Part shown: positions 19,294 through 27,949 of the stretch, piece by piece | Layout: the number at the start of each line of letters is the position of its first letter | Numbering within the stretch: position 1 is the stretch's first letter | DNA from: Streptococcus infantis | GTDB lineage: Bacteria; Bacillota; Bacilli; Lactobacillales; Streptococcaceae | Direction of reading: 5' to 3' | DNA: 64,000 nt | Assembly (NCBI RefSeq): GCF_021497965.1 | Contig: NZ_CP046525.1 | Location: 310,001-374,000 of the forward strand | Translations under genes and position numbers: made by a program | Notes under the pieces: model-generated | Told to the model about the DNA's origin: nothing | Databases searched by the model: none | The model's input: the letters and a program-made list of their open reading frames with translations, nothing else

Positions 19294-20430
19294 ATGAGTA
19301 AAGAAATGCTAGAGGCCTTCCGCATTTTGGAAGAAGACAAGGGAATCAAGAAAGAAGATATCATCGACGCAGTAGTAGAATCACTTCGTTCTGCTTATCG
19401 TAGACGCTATGGTCAATCAGATAGCGTAGCTATCGACTTCAACGAAAAAACAGGTGACTTTACAGTCTACACAGTTCGCGAAGTTGTTGATGAAGTATTT
19501 GATAGCCGTTTGGAAATCAGCTTGAAAGATGCTCTTGCCATTAATTCAGCCTATGAGCTTGGTGACAAAATCAAATTTGAAGAAGCACCAGGAGAGTTTG
19601 GTCGTGTAGCGGCTCAGTCTGCGAAACAAACCATCATGGAAAAAATGCGCAAGCAAACACGTGCCATTACCTACAATACATACAAAGAACATGAACAAGA
19701 AATCATGTCAGGTACAGTAGAACGTTTTGACAATCGTTTTATTTATGTCAACCTTGGAAGCATCGAAGCCCAATTGTCAAAACAAGACCAAATTCCTGGA
19801 GAAGTTTTTGCTTCTCATGATCGTATCGAAGTCTATGTTTACAAAGTTGAAGACAACCCTCGTGGAGTTAACGTCTTTGTTAGCCGTAGCCATCCAGAAA
19901 TGATTAAACGTTTGATGGAACAAGAAATTCCAGAAGTCTACGATGGTACTGTTGAGATTATGAGTGTAGCTCGTGAAGCGGGTGACCGTACCAAGGTTGC
20001 AGTTCGTAGTCACAATCCAAACGTGGATGCTATCGGAACAATCGTAGGACGCGGTGGTGCTAACATCAAGAAAATCACAAGCAAATTCCATCCAGCTCGT
20101 TACGATGCTAAGAGCGACCGCATGGTACCTGTAGAAGAAAACATCGATGTAATCGAGTGGGTAGCAGATCCAGCTGAGTTTATTTACAATGCTATTGCTC
20201 CTGCAGAAGTTGACCAAGTTATCTTTGATGAAAATGATAGCAAGCGTGCCTTGGTCGTCGTGCCAGATAACAAACTATCTCTTGCAATCGGTCGTCGTGG
20301 GCAAAACGTTCGCTTGGCAGCTCACTTGACTGGATACCGTATCGATATCAAGTCTGCAAGTGAATTTGAAGCTATGGAAGAAGCAGGTCAAGTTGATTAC
20401 GCTGATACAGACGAATTGACTGAAGAATAA
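19294..20430 (+). CDS. nusA: transcription termination/antitermination factor NusA
   Basis: NusA binds RNA polymerase and nascent RNA and modulates pausing, termination and antitermination. The 378 residues contain the N-terminal polymerase-binding domain (MSKEMLEAFRILEEDKGI), an S1 domain (EIMSGTVERFDNRFIYV, about 130-200) and two KH domains, the first with GRGGANIKKI and the second with IGRRGQNVRLA. The acidic repeats of proteobacterial NusA are absent, as is normal in Firmicutes. It lies 42 bases after rimP. Confidence 0.97.
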   Translation: MSKEMLEAFRILEEDKGIKKEDIIDAVVESLRSAYRRRYGQSDSVAIDFNEKTGDFTVYTVREVVDEVFDSRLEISLKDALAINSAYELGDKIKFEEAPGEFGRVAAQSAKQTIMEKMRKQTRAITYNTYKEHEQEIMSGTVERFDNRFIYVNLGSIEAQLSKQDQIPGEVFASHDRIEVYVYKVEDNPRGVNVFVSRSHPEMIKRLMEQEIPEVYDGTVEIMSVAREAGDRTKVAVRSHNPNVDAIGTIVGRGGANIKKITSKFHPARYDAKSDRMVPVEENIDVIEWVADPAEFIYNAIAPAEVDQVIFDENDSKRALVVVPDNKLSLAIGRRGQNVRLAAHLTGYRIDIKSASEFEAMEEAGQVDYADTDELTEE

Positions 20431-20451
20431 AAGCTGTAAGAGGAGGGAAAG

Positions 20452-20745
20452 ATGAAAACAAGAAAAATCCCTTTGCGCAAGTCTGTTGTTTCCAACGAAG
20501 TAATTGATAAGCGAGATTTACTCCGTATTGTCAAGAACAAAGAAGGCGAAGTCTTTATCGATCCGACAGGCAAGGCTAATGGCCGTGGCGCTTATATCAA
20601 GCTAGACAATGCAGAAGCCCTAGAGGCTAAAAAGAAAAAAGTCTTTAACCGTAGCTTTAATATGGAAGTTGAAGAAAGCTTTTATGACGAGTTGATCGCC
20701 TATGTTGATCACAAAGTAAAAAGAAGAGAGTTAGGACTTGAATAA
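20452..20745 (+). CDS. rnpM: YlxR-family RNA-binding protein (RnpM)
   Basis: A 97-residue YlxR/DUF448 protein. In Bacillus the homologue RnpM binds and modulates RNase P RNA. The RGAYIK landmark and basic surface are present, but the usual N-terminal Arg-x-Cys-x-x-Cys is replaced by RKIPLRKSVV, as in other streptococci I recall. It sits between nusA and ylxQ, the conserved context, and overlaps the next gene by 8 bases. Confidence 0.88.
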   Translation: MKTRKIPLRKSVVSNEVIDKRDLLRIVKNKEGEVFIDPTGKANGRGAYIKLDNAEALEAKKKKVFNRSFNMEVEESFYDELIAYVDHKVKRRELGLE

Positions 20746-21037
20746 GCAAAGAGTAAGTAATCTCTTGGGATTGGCTCAACGAGCAGGGAAAATTATCTCG
20801 GGTGAAGAAATGGTTGTCAAAGCCATTCAGGAACAGAAAGCTAAGCTGGTATTTCTAGCGCATGATGCTGCTCCCAACCTGACCAAGAAGATTCAAGATA
20901 AAAGTCACTATTATCAAGTAAAAGTTGTAACCGTGTTTTCAACACTGGAATTAAGCATAGCAGTTGGAAAATCAAGAAAGGTTTTGGCTGTGACAGATGC
21001 TGGATTTACAAAGAAAATGAGGTCTCTTATGGAATAG
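20738..21037 (+). CDS. ylxQ: L7Ae-family K-turn RNA-binding protein YlxQ
   Basis: A 99-residue member of the ribosomal L7Ae/L30e family, expected to bind kink-turn RNA. Landmarks are [16 protein letters not shown] near the N-terminus and the [16 protein letters not shown] strand-helix. The start codon is TTG, inside the last codons of rnpM, so expression is probably coupled. It lies 16 bases before infB. Confidence 0.88.
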   Translation: MNKQRVSNLLGLAQRAGKIISGEEMVVKAIQEQKAKLVFLAHDAAPNLTKKIQDKSHYYQVKVVTVFSTLELSIAVGKSRKVLAVTDAGFTKKMRSLME

Positions 21038-21053
21038 AAGAGGAGGACATGAT

Positions 21054-23795
21054 TTGTCTAAGAAAAGATTGTACGAAATCGCAAAAGAACTTGGAAAAGA
21101 AAGTAAAGAAGTTGTAGCGCGTGCAAAAGAGTTGGGCTTGGAGGTGAAGAGCCACTCGTCAAGCGTTGAAGCTGATGCTGCTGAAAAAATCGTTGCTAGC
21201 TTTAAGCCTGCTGCTCCTAAAGCAGAAGCAAAACCTGTAGTACCAAAAGCAAGTGAAGCGAAGGTAGAAAAGAATTCTGAAACACCAGTAGCTCCTAAGG
21301 AAGAAAAAGTAGTAGCTGCTAGACCACAAAGCCGAAACTTCAAGGCAGAGCGTGAAGCTCGTGCAAAAGAGCAAGCAGAGCGACGTAAGCAAAACAAGGG
21401 CAACAACCGCGACCAACAACAAAACGGTAATCGCCAAAAGAATGACAATCGAAATGGTGGAAAACCAGGTCAAGGAAACCGCGACAACCGTCGTTTTAAT
21501 GATCAAGGTAAAAAACAACAAGGTCAGCAAAACCGTGGCAATGATCGTCGCCAACAAGCGGAAAATCGTCCGAACCAAGCTGGTCCACGTATTGATTTCA
21601 AGGCTCGTGCAGCAGCCCTGAAAGCAGAGCAAAATGCTGAATACGCACGCTCAAGCGAGGAACGCTTCAAACAGTCACAAGCAGCTAAAGAAGCTTTGGT
21701 TCAAGCTAATAAACGCAAAGAACCAGAGGAAATCTTTGAAGAAGCTGCTAAGCTAGCTGAACAAACTCAGCAAGTGGTTGAAGTAGCTCCTGTAGTCAAA
21801 GAGCCTGTAGTGGATACACGTCGTAAAAAACAAGCCCGACCAGACAAAGATCGTGATGATTACGATCGTGAAGAAGATGGTCCTAGAAAACAACAAAAGA
21901 ATCGAAGTAGTCAGAATCAAGTGAGAAATCAAAGAAATAGTAACTGGAATAACAATAAGAAAAATAAAAAAGGTAACAAACAAAACAACCGTAACCAGGC
22001 TCCAAAACCTGTTACAGAGCGTAAATTCCATGAATTGCCAACAGAATTTGAATATACAGATGGTATGACTGTTGCGGAAATCGCAAAACGTATCAAACGT
22101 GAACCAGCTGAGATTGTTAAGAAACTATTTATGATGGGCGTAATGGCCACTCAAAACCAATCTCTGGATGGAGAAACAATTGAACTCCTTATGGTTGATT
22201 ACGGAATTGAAGCTAAACAAAAGGTTGAAGTGGATAATGCTGATATCGAACGCTTCTTCGTGGAAGATGGATACCTCAATGAAGATGAGTTGGTTGAACG
22301 TCCACCAGTTGTAACCATCATGGGACACGTTGACCATGGTAAAACAACACTTTTGGATACTCTACGTAATTCACGTGTTGCTACAGGAGAAGCTGGTGGT
22401 ATCACGCAGCATATCGGTGCCTACCAGATCGAAGAAAATGGTAAGAAGATTACCTTCCTCGATACACCAGGACACGCGGCCTTTACTTCTATGCGTGCAC
22501 GTGGTGCCTCTGTTACTGATATTACCATCTTGGTCGTAGCGGCAGATGACGGGGTTATGCCTCAAACTATCGAAGCTATCAACCACTCAAAAGCGGCTAA
22601 TGTTCCAATCATCGTTGCCATTAACAAGATTGATAAACCAGGTGCCAATCCAGAACGTGTAATCGGTGAATTGGCTGAACACGGTGTTATGTCAACTGCT
22701 TGGGGTGGAGATTCTGAGTTTGTAGAAATCTCAGCCAAATTCAACCAAAATATCGATGAACTCTTGGAAACTGTCCTTCTTGTGGCTGAAATCCAAGAAC
22801 TTAAAGCAGATCCGACAGTTCGTGCCATCGGTACTGTTATCGAAGCGCGCTTGGATAAAGGAAAAGGTGCGGTTGCAACCCTCCTTGTACAACAAGGTAC
22901 TTTGAACGTTCAAGACCCAATCGTTGTCGGAAATACCTTCGGTCGTGTACGTGCCATGACCAATGACCTTGGACGTCGTGTGAAGGTGGCTGGACCATCT
23001 ACTCCGGTTTCTATCACAGGTTTGAACGAAACGCCAATGGCAGGTGACCACTTTGCCGTATACGAAGATGAAAAATCTGCTCGTGCAGCTGGTGAAGAAC
23101 GTGCTAAACGTGCTCTTATGAAGCAACGTCAAGCTACTCAACGTGTCAGCCTAGAAAATCTATTTGACACTCTTAAAGCTGGTGAACTTAAATCTGTTAA
23201 CGTCATCATCAAAGCTGACGTACAAGGTTCTGTTGAAGCTCTTGATGCTTCCCTTCAAAAGATTGATGTGGAAGGTGTAAAAGTTACCATCGTTCACTCA
23301 GCAGTTGGTGCGATCAATGAATCTGACGTCACCCTTGCCGAAGCTTCAAATGCCTTTATCATTGGTTTCAACGTACGCCCTACACCACAAGCTCGTCAAC
23401 AAGCAGAAGCAGACGATGTAGAAATCCGTCTCCACAGCATTATCTACAAGGTTATCGAAGAGATGGAAGAAGCTATGAAAGGGATGCTTGATCCAGAATT
23501 CGAAGAAAAAGTTATCGGTGAAGCAATCATCCGTGAAACCTTCAAAGTATCTAAAGTCGGAACAATCGGTGGATTTATGGTTACTAGCGGTAAAGTTACT
23601 CGTGACTCTAAAGTCCGTGTTATTCGTGACGGAGTCGTTATCTACGATGGTGAACTTGCAAGCTTGAAACACTATAAAGATGATGTCAAAGAAGTTACAA
23701 ACGGCCGTGAAGGTGGTCTCATGATTGATGGCTACAATGATATCAAGACAGATGATGTGATTGAGGCCTATGTCATGGAAGAAATCAAACGTTAA
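21054..23795 (+). CDS. infB: translation initiation factor IF-2
   Basis: GTPase that brings initiator tRNA to the 30S subunit and promotes 50S joining. The 913 residues begin with a short helical IF2_N domain, then a 280-residue low-complexity stretch rich in Asn, Gln, Arg and Lys (about 85-310), a second IF2_N domain ([13 protein letters not shown]) and the G domain with GHVDHGKT at 424-431, DTPGH and NKID. Domains II to IV follow. The TTG start has AGAGGAGG 8 bases upstream; the ATG at 21049 is out of frame. Confidence 0.97.
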   Translation: MSKKRLYEIAKELGKESKEVVARAKELGLEVKSHSSSVEADAAEKIVASFKPAAPKAEAKPVVPKASEAKVEKNSETPVAPKEEKVVAARPQSRNFKAEREARAKEQAERRKQNKGNNRDQQQNGNRQKNDNRNGGKPGQGNRDNRRFNDQGKKQQGQQNRGNDRRQQAENRPNQAGPRIDFKARAAALKAEQNAEYARSSEERFKQSQAAKEALVQANKRKEPEEIFEEAAKLAEQTQQVVEVAPVVKEPVVDTRRKKQARPDKDRDDYDREEDGPRKQQKNRSSQNQVRNQRNSNWNNNKKNKKGNKQNNRNQAPKPVTERKFHELPTEFEYTDGMTVAEIAKRIKREPAEIVKKLFMMGVMATQNQSLDGETIELLMVDYGIEAKQKVEVDNADIERFFVEDGYLNEDELVERPPVVTIMGHVDHGKTTLLDTLRNSRVATGEAGGITQHIGAYQIEENGKKITFLDTPGHAAFTSMRARGASVTDITILVVAADDGVMPQTIEAINHSKAANVPIIVAINKIDKPGANPERVIGELAEHGVMSTAWGGDSEFVEISAKFNQNIDELLETVLLVAEIQELKADPTVRAIGTVIEARLDKGKGAVATLLVQQGTLNVQDPIVVGNTFGRVRAMTNDLGRRVKVAGPSTPVSITGLNETPMAGDHFAVYEDEKSARAAGEERAKRALMKQRQATQRVSLENLFDTLKAGELKSVNVIIKADVQGSVEALDASLQKIDVEGVKVTIVHSAVGAINESDVTLAEASNAFIIGFNVRPTPQARQQAEADDVEIRLHSIIYKVIEEMEEAMKGMLDPEFEEKVIGEAIIRETFKVSKVGTIGGFMVTSGKVTRDSKVRVIRDGVVIYDGELASLKHYKDDVKEVTNGREGGLMIDGYNDIKTDDVIEAYVMEEIKR

Positions 23796-24045
23796 GATTT
23801 TTGCTCCTTTCTTAGGTGGTGAGGGACGCAAGCAAACCCATGATTTCATTGCTTATTTTTGAGCCTGAGGTCTCAAAAATCCCCTGTGATGGTACTGATA
23901 AATCAGTTCCATCACTTTCACCACAGCGAAAGAAGCGGATGAGTTCAAACTGAACTTCGTTTCAATTTGAACTGAAAATCAGTAAGTTTAAAAATAGCTA
24001 GGTCTGCTGGCCTAGCTTTTGGTTCAATAGAGAGGAAGGAATAGC
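23796..24045. repeat. Inverted-repeat island between infB and rbfA
   Basis: A 250-base gene-free stretch packed with inverted repeats. An outer pair GTGGTGA (23816-23822)/TCACCAC (23918-23924) encloses ATTTTTGAG/CTCAAAAAT (23855-23863/23872-23880) and a nearly perfect 14-bp hairpin GTGATGG-ACTGAT/ATCAGT-CCATCAC (23886-23915). Then follow GTTCAAA/TTTGAAC (23943-23949/23966-23972) and AGCTAGG/CCTAGCT (23996-24002/24011-24017) with a TTT tail. The style matches the islands around dnaK, though the sequences differ. Confidence 0.7.
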
Positions 24046-24396
24046 ATGGGAAATCATTTCCGTACGGACCGTGTGGGCATGGAAATCAAGCGTGAAGTCA
24101 ATGAGATTTTACAAAAGAAAGTCCGTGATCCACGTGTCCAAGGAGTGACCATCACAGATGTTCAGATGCTAGGTGACTTATCTGTAGCTAAGGTCTACTA
24201 TACTATTTTGAGTAACCTTGCCTCAGATAATCAAAAAGCTCAAATCGGACTTGAAAAAGCAACCGGAACCATCAAACGTGAACTTGGTCGTAATTTGAAA
24301 TTGTATAAAATTCCAGACTTAACTTTCGTTAAAGACGAATCCATCGAGTATGGAAACAAGATTGACGAAATGTTACGCAATCTGGATAAGAACTAA
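24046..24396 (+). CDS. rbfA: ribosome-binding factor A
   Basis: RbfA binds the 30S subunit late in assembly and is needed for 16S processing. The 116-residue protein has the KH-like fold landmarks [14 protein letters not shown] near the N-terminus, [11 protein letters not shown] and [10 protein letters not shown] near the end. It normally follows infB directly; here the structured 250-base island separates them. It has its own GAGAGGAAGG ribosome site and a terminator 1 base after the stop. Confidence 0.95.
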   Translation: MGNHFRTDRVGMEIKREVNEILQKKVRDPRVQGVTITDVQMLGDLSVAKVYYTILSNLASDNQKAQIGLEKATGTIKRELGRNLKLYKIPDLTFVKDESIEYGNKIDEMLRNLDKN

Positions 24397-24397
24397 G

Positions 24398-24421
24398 AAA
24401 GAGGGGGAACCCTCTTTTTTG
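24398..24421 (+). terminator. rbfA terminator
   Basis: Stem AAAGAGGG / CCCTCTTT with a GGAA loop and T run. It ends the rimP-rbfA operon. Confidence 0.9.
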
Positions 24422-24547
24422 TTTTATAAACGAGGACTCTGCTTTACTAAAAGCTTATCAAGAAAAAATGAGTTCAGAAAATTTCTTTTCTAGAATAAAT
24501 GTGATATGATATAGTTCAAAATTGATAGAAGAAGAGAAAAAAACAAG

Positions 24548-25327
24548 ATGTCTAAACAAGATGTAGCTTTGCAAGTATTGCAACAAGTCGTGAAACTCCC
24601 TGTTGTCAAAGTTGATCGGTCAAAATTTTTAGTAGATAAATTTTCCAAACTATTGGATCCAAAGGATATTCCTAGATTATTAGAAGAGGGCCCAACAGCC
24701 TTATTGTCTCAAGATGCTTTAGATAAAGTTGCCGATACTTGTATCAAGGATAATGTCTTATTGGCAAGTGGTACTTCTGTAATTGCAGGTATACCAGGTG
24801 GTCTAGCTTTGGCAATCACCATCCCAACAGATGTTGCTCAGTTTTATGCTTTTTCCTTAAAACTAGCGCAAGAATTGGGATATATTTATGGCTATGATGA
24901 TCTTTGGGCTTCTCGAAATGAATTGAGTGAAGAAGCCAAAAATACACTCTTGCTCTATCTTGGAGTTATGCTTGGAGTCAATAGCGCTGGAGCCCTCCTT
25001 CGATCTGGTGGAGTTTCAGTTGCTAAACACGTCATGAAGACAGTTCCCCAGAAGGCTTTAGCTAAGACTTTGTGGTATCCCATTTTAGAAAAAGTTTTGA
25101 AAATTTTTGGGGTAAATCTGACAAAGGGAGGTTTTGCTAAAGGGCTAGGCAAATGTATCCCGATTCTAGGAGGTATCGTTTCAGGTGGTTTAACCTATAC
25201 AACTATGAAACCGATGGGTAAAAGTTTGCAAAGAGAATTATCCAAACTAGTCAATTACAATGAAATTCAATATCAAAAGGACGTAGAGATAATTCGAAAA
25301 GAAGCAGAAATTATCGAAGCAGAGTAA
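24548..25327 (+). CDS. EcsC-like hydrophobic protein of unknown function
   Basis: A 259-residue protein with two long Gly/Ala-rich hydrophobic stretches (about residues 80-105 and 135-165) separated by TDVAQFYAFSLKLAQELGYIYGYDDLW, and another at about 205-225. The TDxAQFY...LAQELxYxYG pattern resembles the EcsC protein family. In streptococcal genomes relatives carry misleading enzyme names with no support. The C-terminus is charged (EIIRKEAEIIEAE). It is a single-gene unit with its own terminator. Confidence 0.6.
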   Translation: MSKQDVALQVLQQVVKLPVVKVDRSKFLVDKFSKLLDPKDIPRLLEEGPTALLSQDALDKVADTCIKDNVLLASGTSVIAGIPGGLALAITIPTDVAQFYAFSLKLAQELGYIYGYDDLWASRNELSEEAKNTLLLYLGVMLGVNSAGALLRSGGVSVAKHVMKTVPQKALAKTLWYPILEKVLKIFGVNLTKGGFAKGLGKCIPILGGIVSGGLTYTTMKPMGKSLQRELSKLVNYNEIQYQKDVEIIRKEAEIIEAE

Positions 25328-25334
25328 TGTGAAG

Positions 25335-25366
25335 AAACTAGCAGGCTTGTACTGCTAGTTTTTTTA
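25335..25366 (+). terminator. terminator after the EcsC-like gene
   Basis: Stem AACTAGCAG / CTGCTAGTT with a 7-base loop and seven T. Confidence 0.92.
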
Positions 25367-25378
25367 TCTAAATCCTTG

Positions 25379-25387
25379 TGGTATAAT
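25379..25387 (+). promoter_or_regulatory. extended -10 promoter for the DUF1858-DUF438 unit
   Basis: TGGTATAAT, an extended -10 box directly after the preceding terminator and about 40 bases before the start of the DUF1858 gene; no good -35 box. Confidence 0.65.
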
Positions 25388-25428
25388 AAGAAAAGAAAAA
25401 CTAGCGAGAGAATATGATGGAGGTTGTG

Positions 25429-25662
25429 ATGGATAATATTATTGATGTATCTATTCCTGTTGCGGAAGTGGTGGACAAGCATCCAGAGGTTTTAGATATT
25501 TTAGTTGAGCTTGGTTTTAAACCTCTTGCAAATCCTTTGATGCGCAATACTGTAGGTCGAAAGGTTTCTCTCAAACAAGGTTCTAAGCTCGAAGGAACTC
25601 CTATGGACAAGATTGTACGAACCCTTGAAGCAAATGGTTACGAAGTGATTGGATTAGACTAA
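25429..25662 (+). CDS. DUF1858 domain protein
   Basis: A 77-residue protein that is essentially one DUF1858 domain: DVSIPVAEVVDKHPEVLDILVELGFKPLA followed by KVSLKQGSKLEG and a C-terminal helix. The fold is related to the N-terminal domain of the iron-sulfur repair protein ScdA/RIC, but the cysteine pair of that domain is absent here. I start at ATG 25429 because ATGGAGG lies before it. The stop overlaps the start of the DUF438 gene by one base; the two domains also occur fused in other bacteria, which supports a joint function. Confidence 0.8.
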   Translation: MDNIIDVSIPVAEVVDKHPEVLDILVELGFKPLANPLMRNTVGRKVSLKQGSKLEGTPMDKIVRTLEANGYEVIGLD

Positions 25663-26996
25663 TGACAGATGAACGAATTCATGTCCTTCGGGATATTTTA
25701 TTAGAATTGCATCATGGAGCATCTCCTGAATCCGTTCAGGAACGCTTTGATGCAACCTTCACAGGTGTATCTGCTATTGAGATTTCCCTTATGGAGCACG
25801 AGTTGATGAACTCTGACTCAGGCGTAACCTTTGAAGATGTCATGGAACTCTGTGATGTGCATGCCAATCTTTTTAAAAATGCTGTTAAGGGTGTCGAAGT
25901 TGAAGATACAGAGCATCCAGGTCATCCCGTGCGTGTCTTTAAAGATGAAAATCTAGCTCTCCGTGCTGCCTTGATTCGGGTCCGTAGATTGCTCTCGACT
26001 TATGAATCTGTGGACGACGAGGAAATGCTGGCGGAGATGCGTAAGGGTTTGGTGCGTCAGATGGGGCTTGTTGGTCAATTTGATATTCACTACCAGCGCA
26101 AGGAAGAGCTCTTCTTTCCTGTCATGGAACGTTATGGCCATGATTCACCTCCCAAAGTTATGTGGGGAGTGGATGATCAGATTAGGGAGCTCTTTCAAAC
26201 AGCTTTAGTGGCAGCTAAGTCGCTCCCAGAAGTGCCAATTTCCGCTGTAAAGGAAGCTTTTGAAGCTTTTGCAACAGAGTTTGAAAGTATGATTTTTAAG
26301 GAAGAATCAATCCTTCTCATGATTCTGCTCGAATCCTTTACCCAGGATGACTGGATTCAGATTGCTGAGGAAAGTGATGCTTATGGCTATGCTATTATCC
26401 GTCCGTCTGAGAAATGGGTTCCTGAACGTCAAAGTTTTGTTGAGGAAAAAAGTGTAGAAGAACCAATTCAGCCAGAAACTGTAGATGGACAAGTTCAGCA
26501 AGTGATTAATACGCCAGAAGGGCAGTTTACTATTACCTTTACACCTAAGGAAAAGGAAGCAGTGCTAGACCGTAATAGCCAACAGGCTTTTGGCAACGGT
26601 TATCTCTCGGTTGAACAAGCCAATCTTATCCTTAATCACCTGCCTATGGAGATTACCTTTGTTAATAAGGATGATATCTTCCAGTATTATAACGATAATA
26701 CACCAGCAGATGAGATGATTTTCAAGCGGACACCATCCCAAGTCGGGCGAAATGTTGAGCTTTGTCACCCACCCAAGTACCTTGACAAGGTAAAGGCCAT
26801 TATGAAAGGTCTTCGTGAAGGGGTCAAGGACAAGTATGAGATGTGGTTTAAGTCCGAATCACGTGGAAAGTTTGTCCATGTCACCTACGCAGCTGTCCAC
26901 GATCAAGCAGGAGAGTTTCAAGGAGTCTTGGAATATGTTCAGGACATCCAACCCTACCGTGAGATTGATACAGACTTTTTCCGTGGATTAGAATAA
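25662..26996 (+). CDS. DUF438 protein with hemerythrin-like and PAS domains
   Basis: A 444-residue cytoplasmic protein. The N-terminal DUF438 region (about 1-75) is followed by a hemerythrin-like helical bundle (about 80-225) with candidate iron ligands in EHPGHPVRVFKDEN, DIHYQRKEELFFP and FKEESILL. The C-terminal third is a PAS domain with DIFQYYND, GRNVELCHPP and a final YVQDIQPYR strand. Such proteins are proposed to sense or bind oxygen, NO or heme; the ligand is not shown here. It is coupled to the DUF1858 gene by a one-base overlap and followed 9 bases later by the DUF1912 gene. Confidence 0.83.
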   Translation: MTDERIHVLRDILLELHHGASPESVQERFDATFTGVSAIEISLMEHELMNSDSGVTFEDVMELCDVHANLFKNAVKGVEVEDTEHPGHPVRVFKDENLALRAALIRVRRLLSTYESVDDEEMLAEMRKGLVRQMGLVGQFDIHYQRKEELFFPVMERYGHDSPPKVMWGVDDQIRELFQTALVAAKSLPEVPISAVKEAFEAFATEFESMIFKEESILLMILLESFTQDDWIQIAEESDAYGYAIIRPSEKWVPERQSFVEEKSVEEPIQPETVDGQVQQVINTPEGQFTITFTPKEKEAVLDRNSQQAFGNGYLSVEQANLILNHLPMEITFVNKDDIFQYYNDNTPADEMIFKRTPSQVGRNVELCHPPKYLDKVKAIMKGLREGVKDKYEMWFKSESRGKFVHVTYAAVHDQAGEFQGVLEYVQDIQPYREIDTDFFRGLE

Positions 26997-27005
26997 GGAG
27001 AAAAA

Positions 27006-27260
27006 ATGAGTTACGAGCAAGAATTTATGAAGGAATTTGAAGCCTGGGTTAATACCCAGATTATGATCAACGATATGGCTCTTAAGGAAAGCCAAAAGGT
27101 TTATGAAGAAGATAAAGATGAGCGCGCTAAAGATGCCATGATTCGCTACGAGAGTCGCTTGGATGCCTACCAGTTCTTACTAGGTAAATTTGAAAACTTC
27201 AAGACAGGCAAGGGATTCCATGATTTACCGGAAGGTTTGTTTGGCGAGAGAAATTATTAA
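27006..27260 (+). CDS. DUF1912 family protein
   Basis: An 84-residue soluble, mostly helical, charged protein (MSYEQEFMKEFEAWVNTQI at the start, ending GLFGERNY) of the streptococcal/lactic DUF1912 family. Function unknown. AAGGAG precedes the ATG, 9 bases after the DUF438 gene, so it is the last gene of that unit. Confidence 0.8.
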   Translation: MSYEQEFMKEFEAWVNTQIMINDMALKESQKVYEEDKDERAKDAMIRYESRLDAYQFLLGKFENFKTGKGFHDLPEGLFGERNY

Positions 27261-27273
27261 TGTTTAGAAATTA

Positions 27274-27298
27274 GAAAGGGGAGTGGGGCTCCCTTTTT
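27274..27298 (+). terminator. terminator after the DUF1912 gene
   Basis: GC-rich stem AAAGGGGAG / GCTCCCTTT around TGGG, with a T run. Confidence 0.8.
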
Positions 27299-27320
27299 CA
27301 TTGTTCCTTGAGCCTTTTTG

Positions 27321-27338
27321 TGTTACAATGTTAGCATG
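27321..27338 (+). promoter_or_regulatory. extended -10 promoter placing the transcript start on the ATG
   Basis: TGTTACAAT at 27321-27329 is an extended -10 box; six bases later comes the ATG at 27336. The usual start-site distance puts +1 on the A of ATG, so the message would be leaderless. No ribosome site is present. A weak -35 (TTGTTC, 27301-27306) lies about 17 bases upstream. Confidence 0.65.
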
Positions 27339-27626
27339 AAAACGAAAAATATTATTAAAACAGGTTTAGTCGTGGCAGGGCTTGGAGCACTTGCCTTTGG
27401 AGCTAAGAAAGTAGCCGATGATCACAAACTCATGAAGACACAGGAAGAGTTAACTGCTATTGTGCGTGACTATTTCTCAGAAATGGGTGAGATTGGGACT
27501 CTCTATGTCCAAGTCTACGAAAGTAGCCTAGAACGTCTTGTTGGTGGTGTCATTTTTGAAGATGGTCGTCACTATACCTTTGTCTATGAAGATGAAGATC
27601 TCATCTACGAGGAGGAAGTCTTATGA
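27336..27626 (+). CDS. DUF4651 domain membrane-tethered protein
   Basis: A 96-residue protein with an N-terminal hydrophobic segment (IIKTGLVVAGLGALAFGAK, about residues 5-23) and a soluble acidic domain that matches the streptococcal DUF4651 family (LEALVRDYFS-like ELTAIVRDYFSEMGEIGTL, then YESSLERLVGGVIFEDGRHY). The start is ATG 27336; an in-frame TTG upstream lies inside the promoter. There is no Shine-Dalgarno, consistent with a leaderless message. The stop overlaps the thioredoxin-like gene by 4 bases. Confidence 0.8.
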   Translation: MKTKNIIKTGLVVAGLGALAFGAKKVADDHKLMKTQEELTAIVRDYFSEMGEIGTLYVQVYESSLERLVGGVIFEDGRHYTFVYEDEDLIYEEEVL

Positions 27627-27940
27627 TTTCTCCTAAAAATATAGAAGAATTAGCAAATCTAGTAGAGCAGGATGGCAAGAAGGTCTTCCTTTTTGTTGCG
27701 GATTGGTGTGGCGATTGCCGTTATATCTATCCTGCCTTGCCAGAGATTGAAGAGGCAAATCCAGAGTTCATTTTTATACGGGTAGACCGAGATGAGTACA
27801 TGGAACTTGCTAAACTTTGGGATGTTTACGGAATTCCTAGTCTTGTTGTATTAGATAAGGACAAGGAAATTGGACGTTTTGTCAATCGTGACCGTAAAAC
27901 CAAGGGGCAAATCAATGACTTTTTAGCAGGTTTGAAATAG
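27623..27940 (+). CDS. thioredoxin-like protein with CGDC active site
   Basis: A 105-residue thioredoxin-fold protein lacking a signal peptide. The redox motif is WCGDC instead of the usual WCGPC, and the cis-proline segment is YGIPSLVVL. The Asp in place of Pro is expected to change the redox potential, and the motif recurs in small streptococcal thioredoxin-like proteins. It overlaps DUF4651 (ATGA) and is followed 9 bases later by ytpR, so the three are one operon. Confidence 0.87.
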   Translation: MISPKNIEELANLVEQDGKKVFLFVADWCGDCRYIYPALPEIEEANPEFIFIRVDRDEYMELAKLWDVYGIPSLVVLDKDKEIGRFVNRDRKTKGQINDFLAGLK

Positions 27941-27949
27941 GAGAAAAGA

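Noticed and set aside
24548-25327. Naming this gene bacteriochlorophyll 4-vinyl reductase, as related genes are sometimes labelled
   Set aside because: Streptococci make no bacteriochlorophyll and no reductase motif is present; the EcsC-like pattern is a better description.
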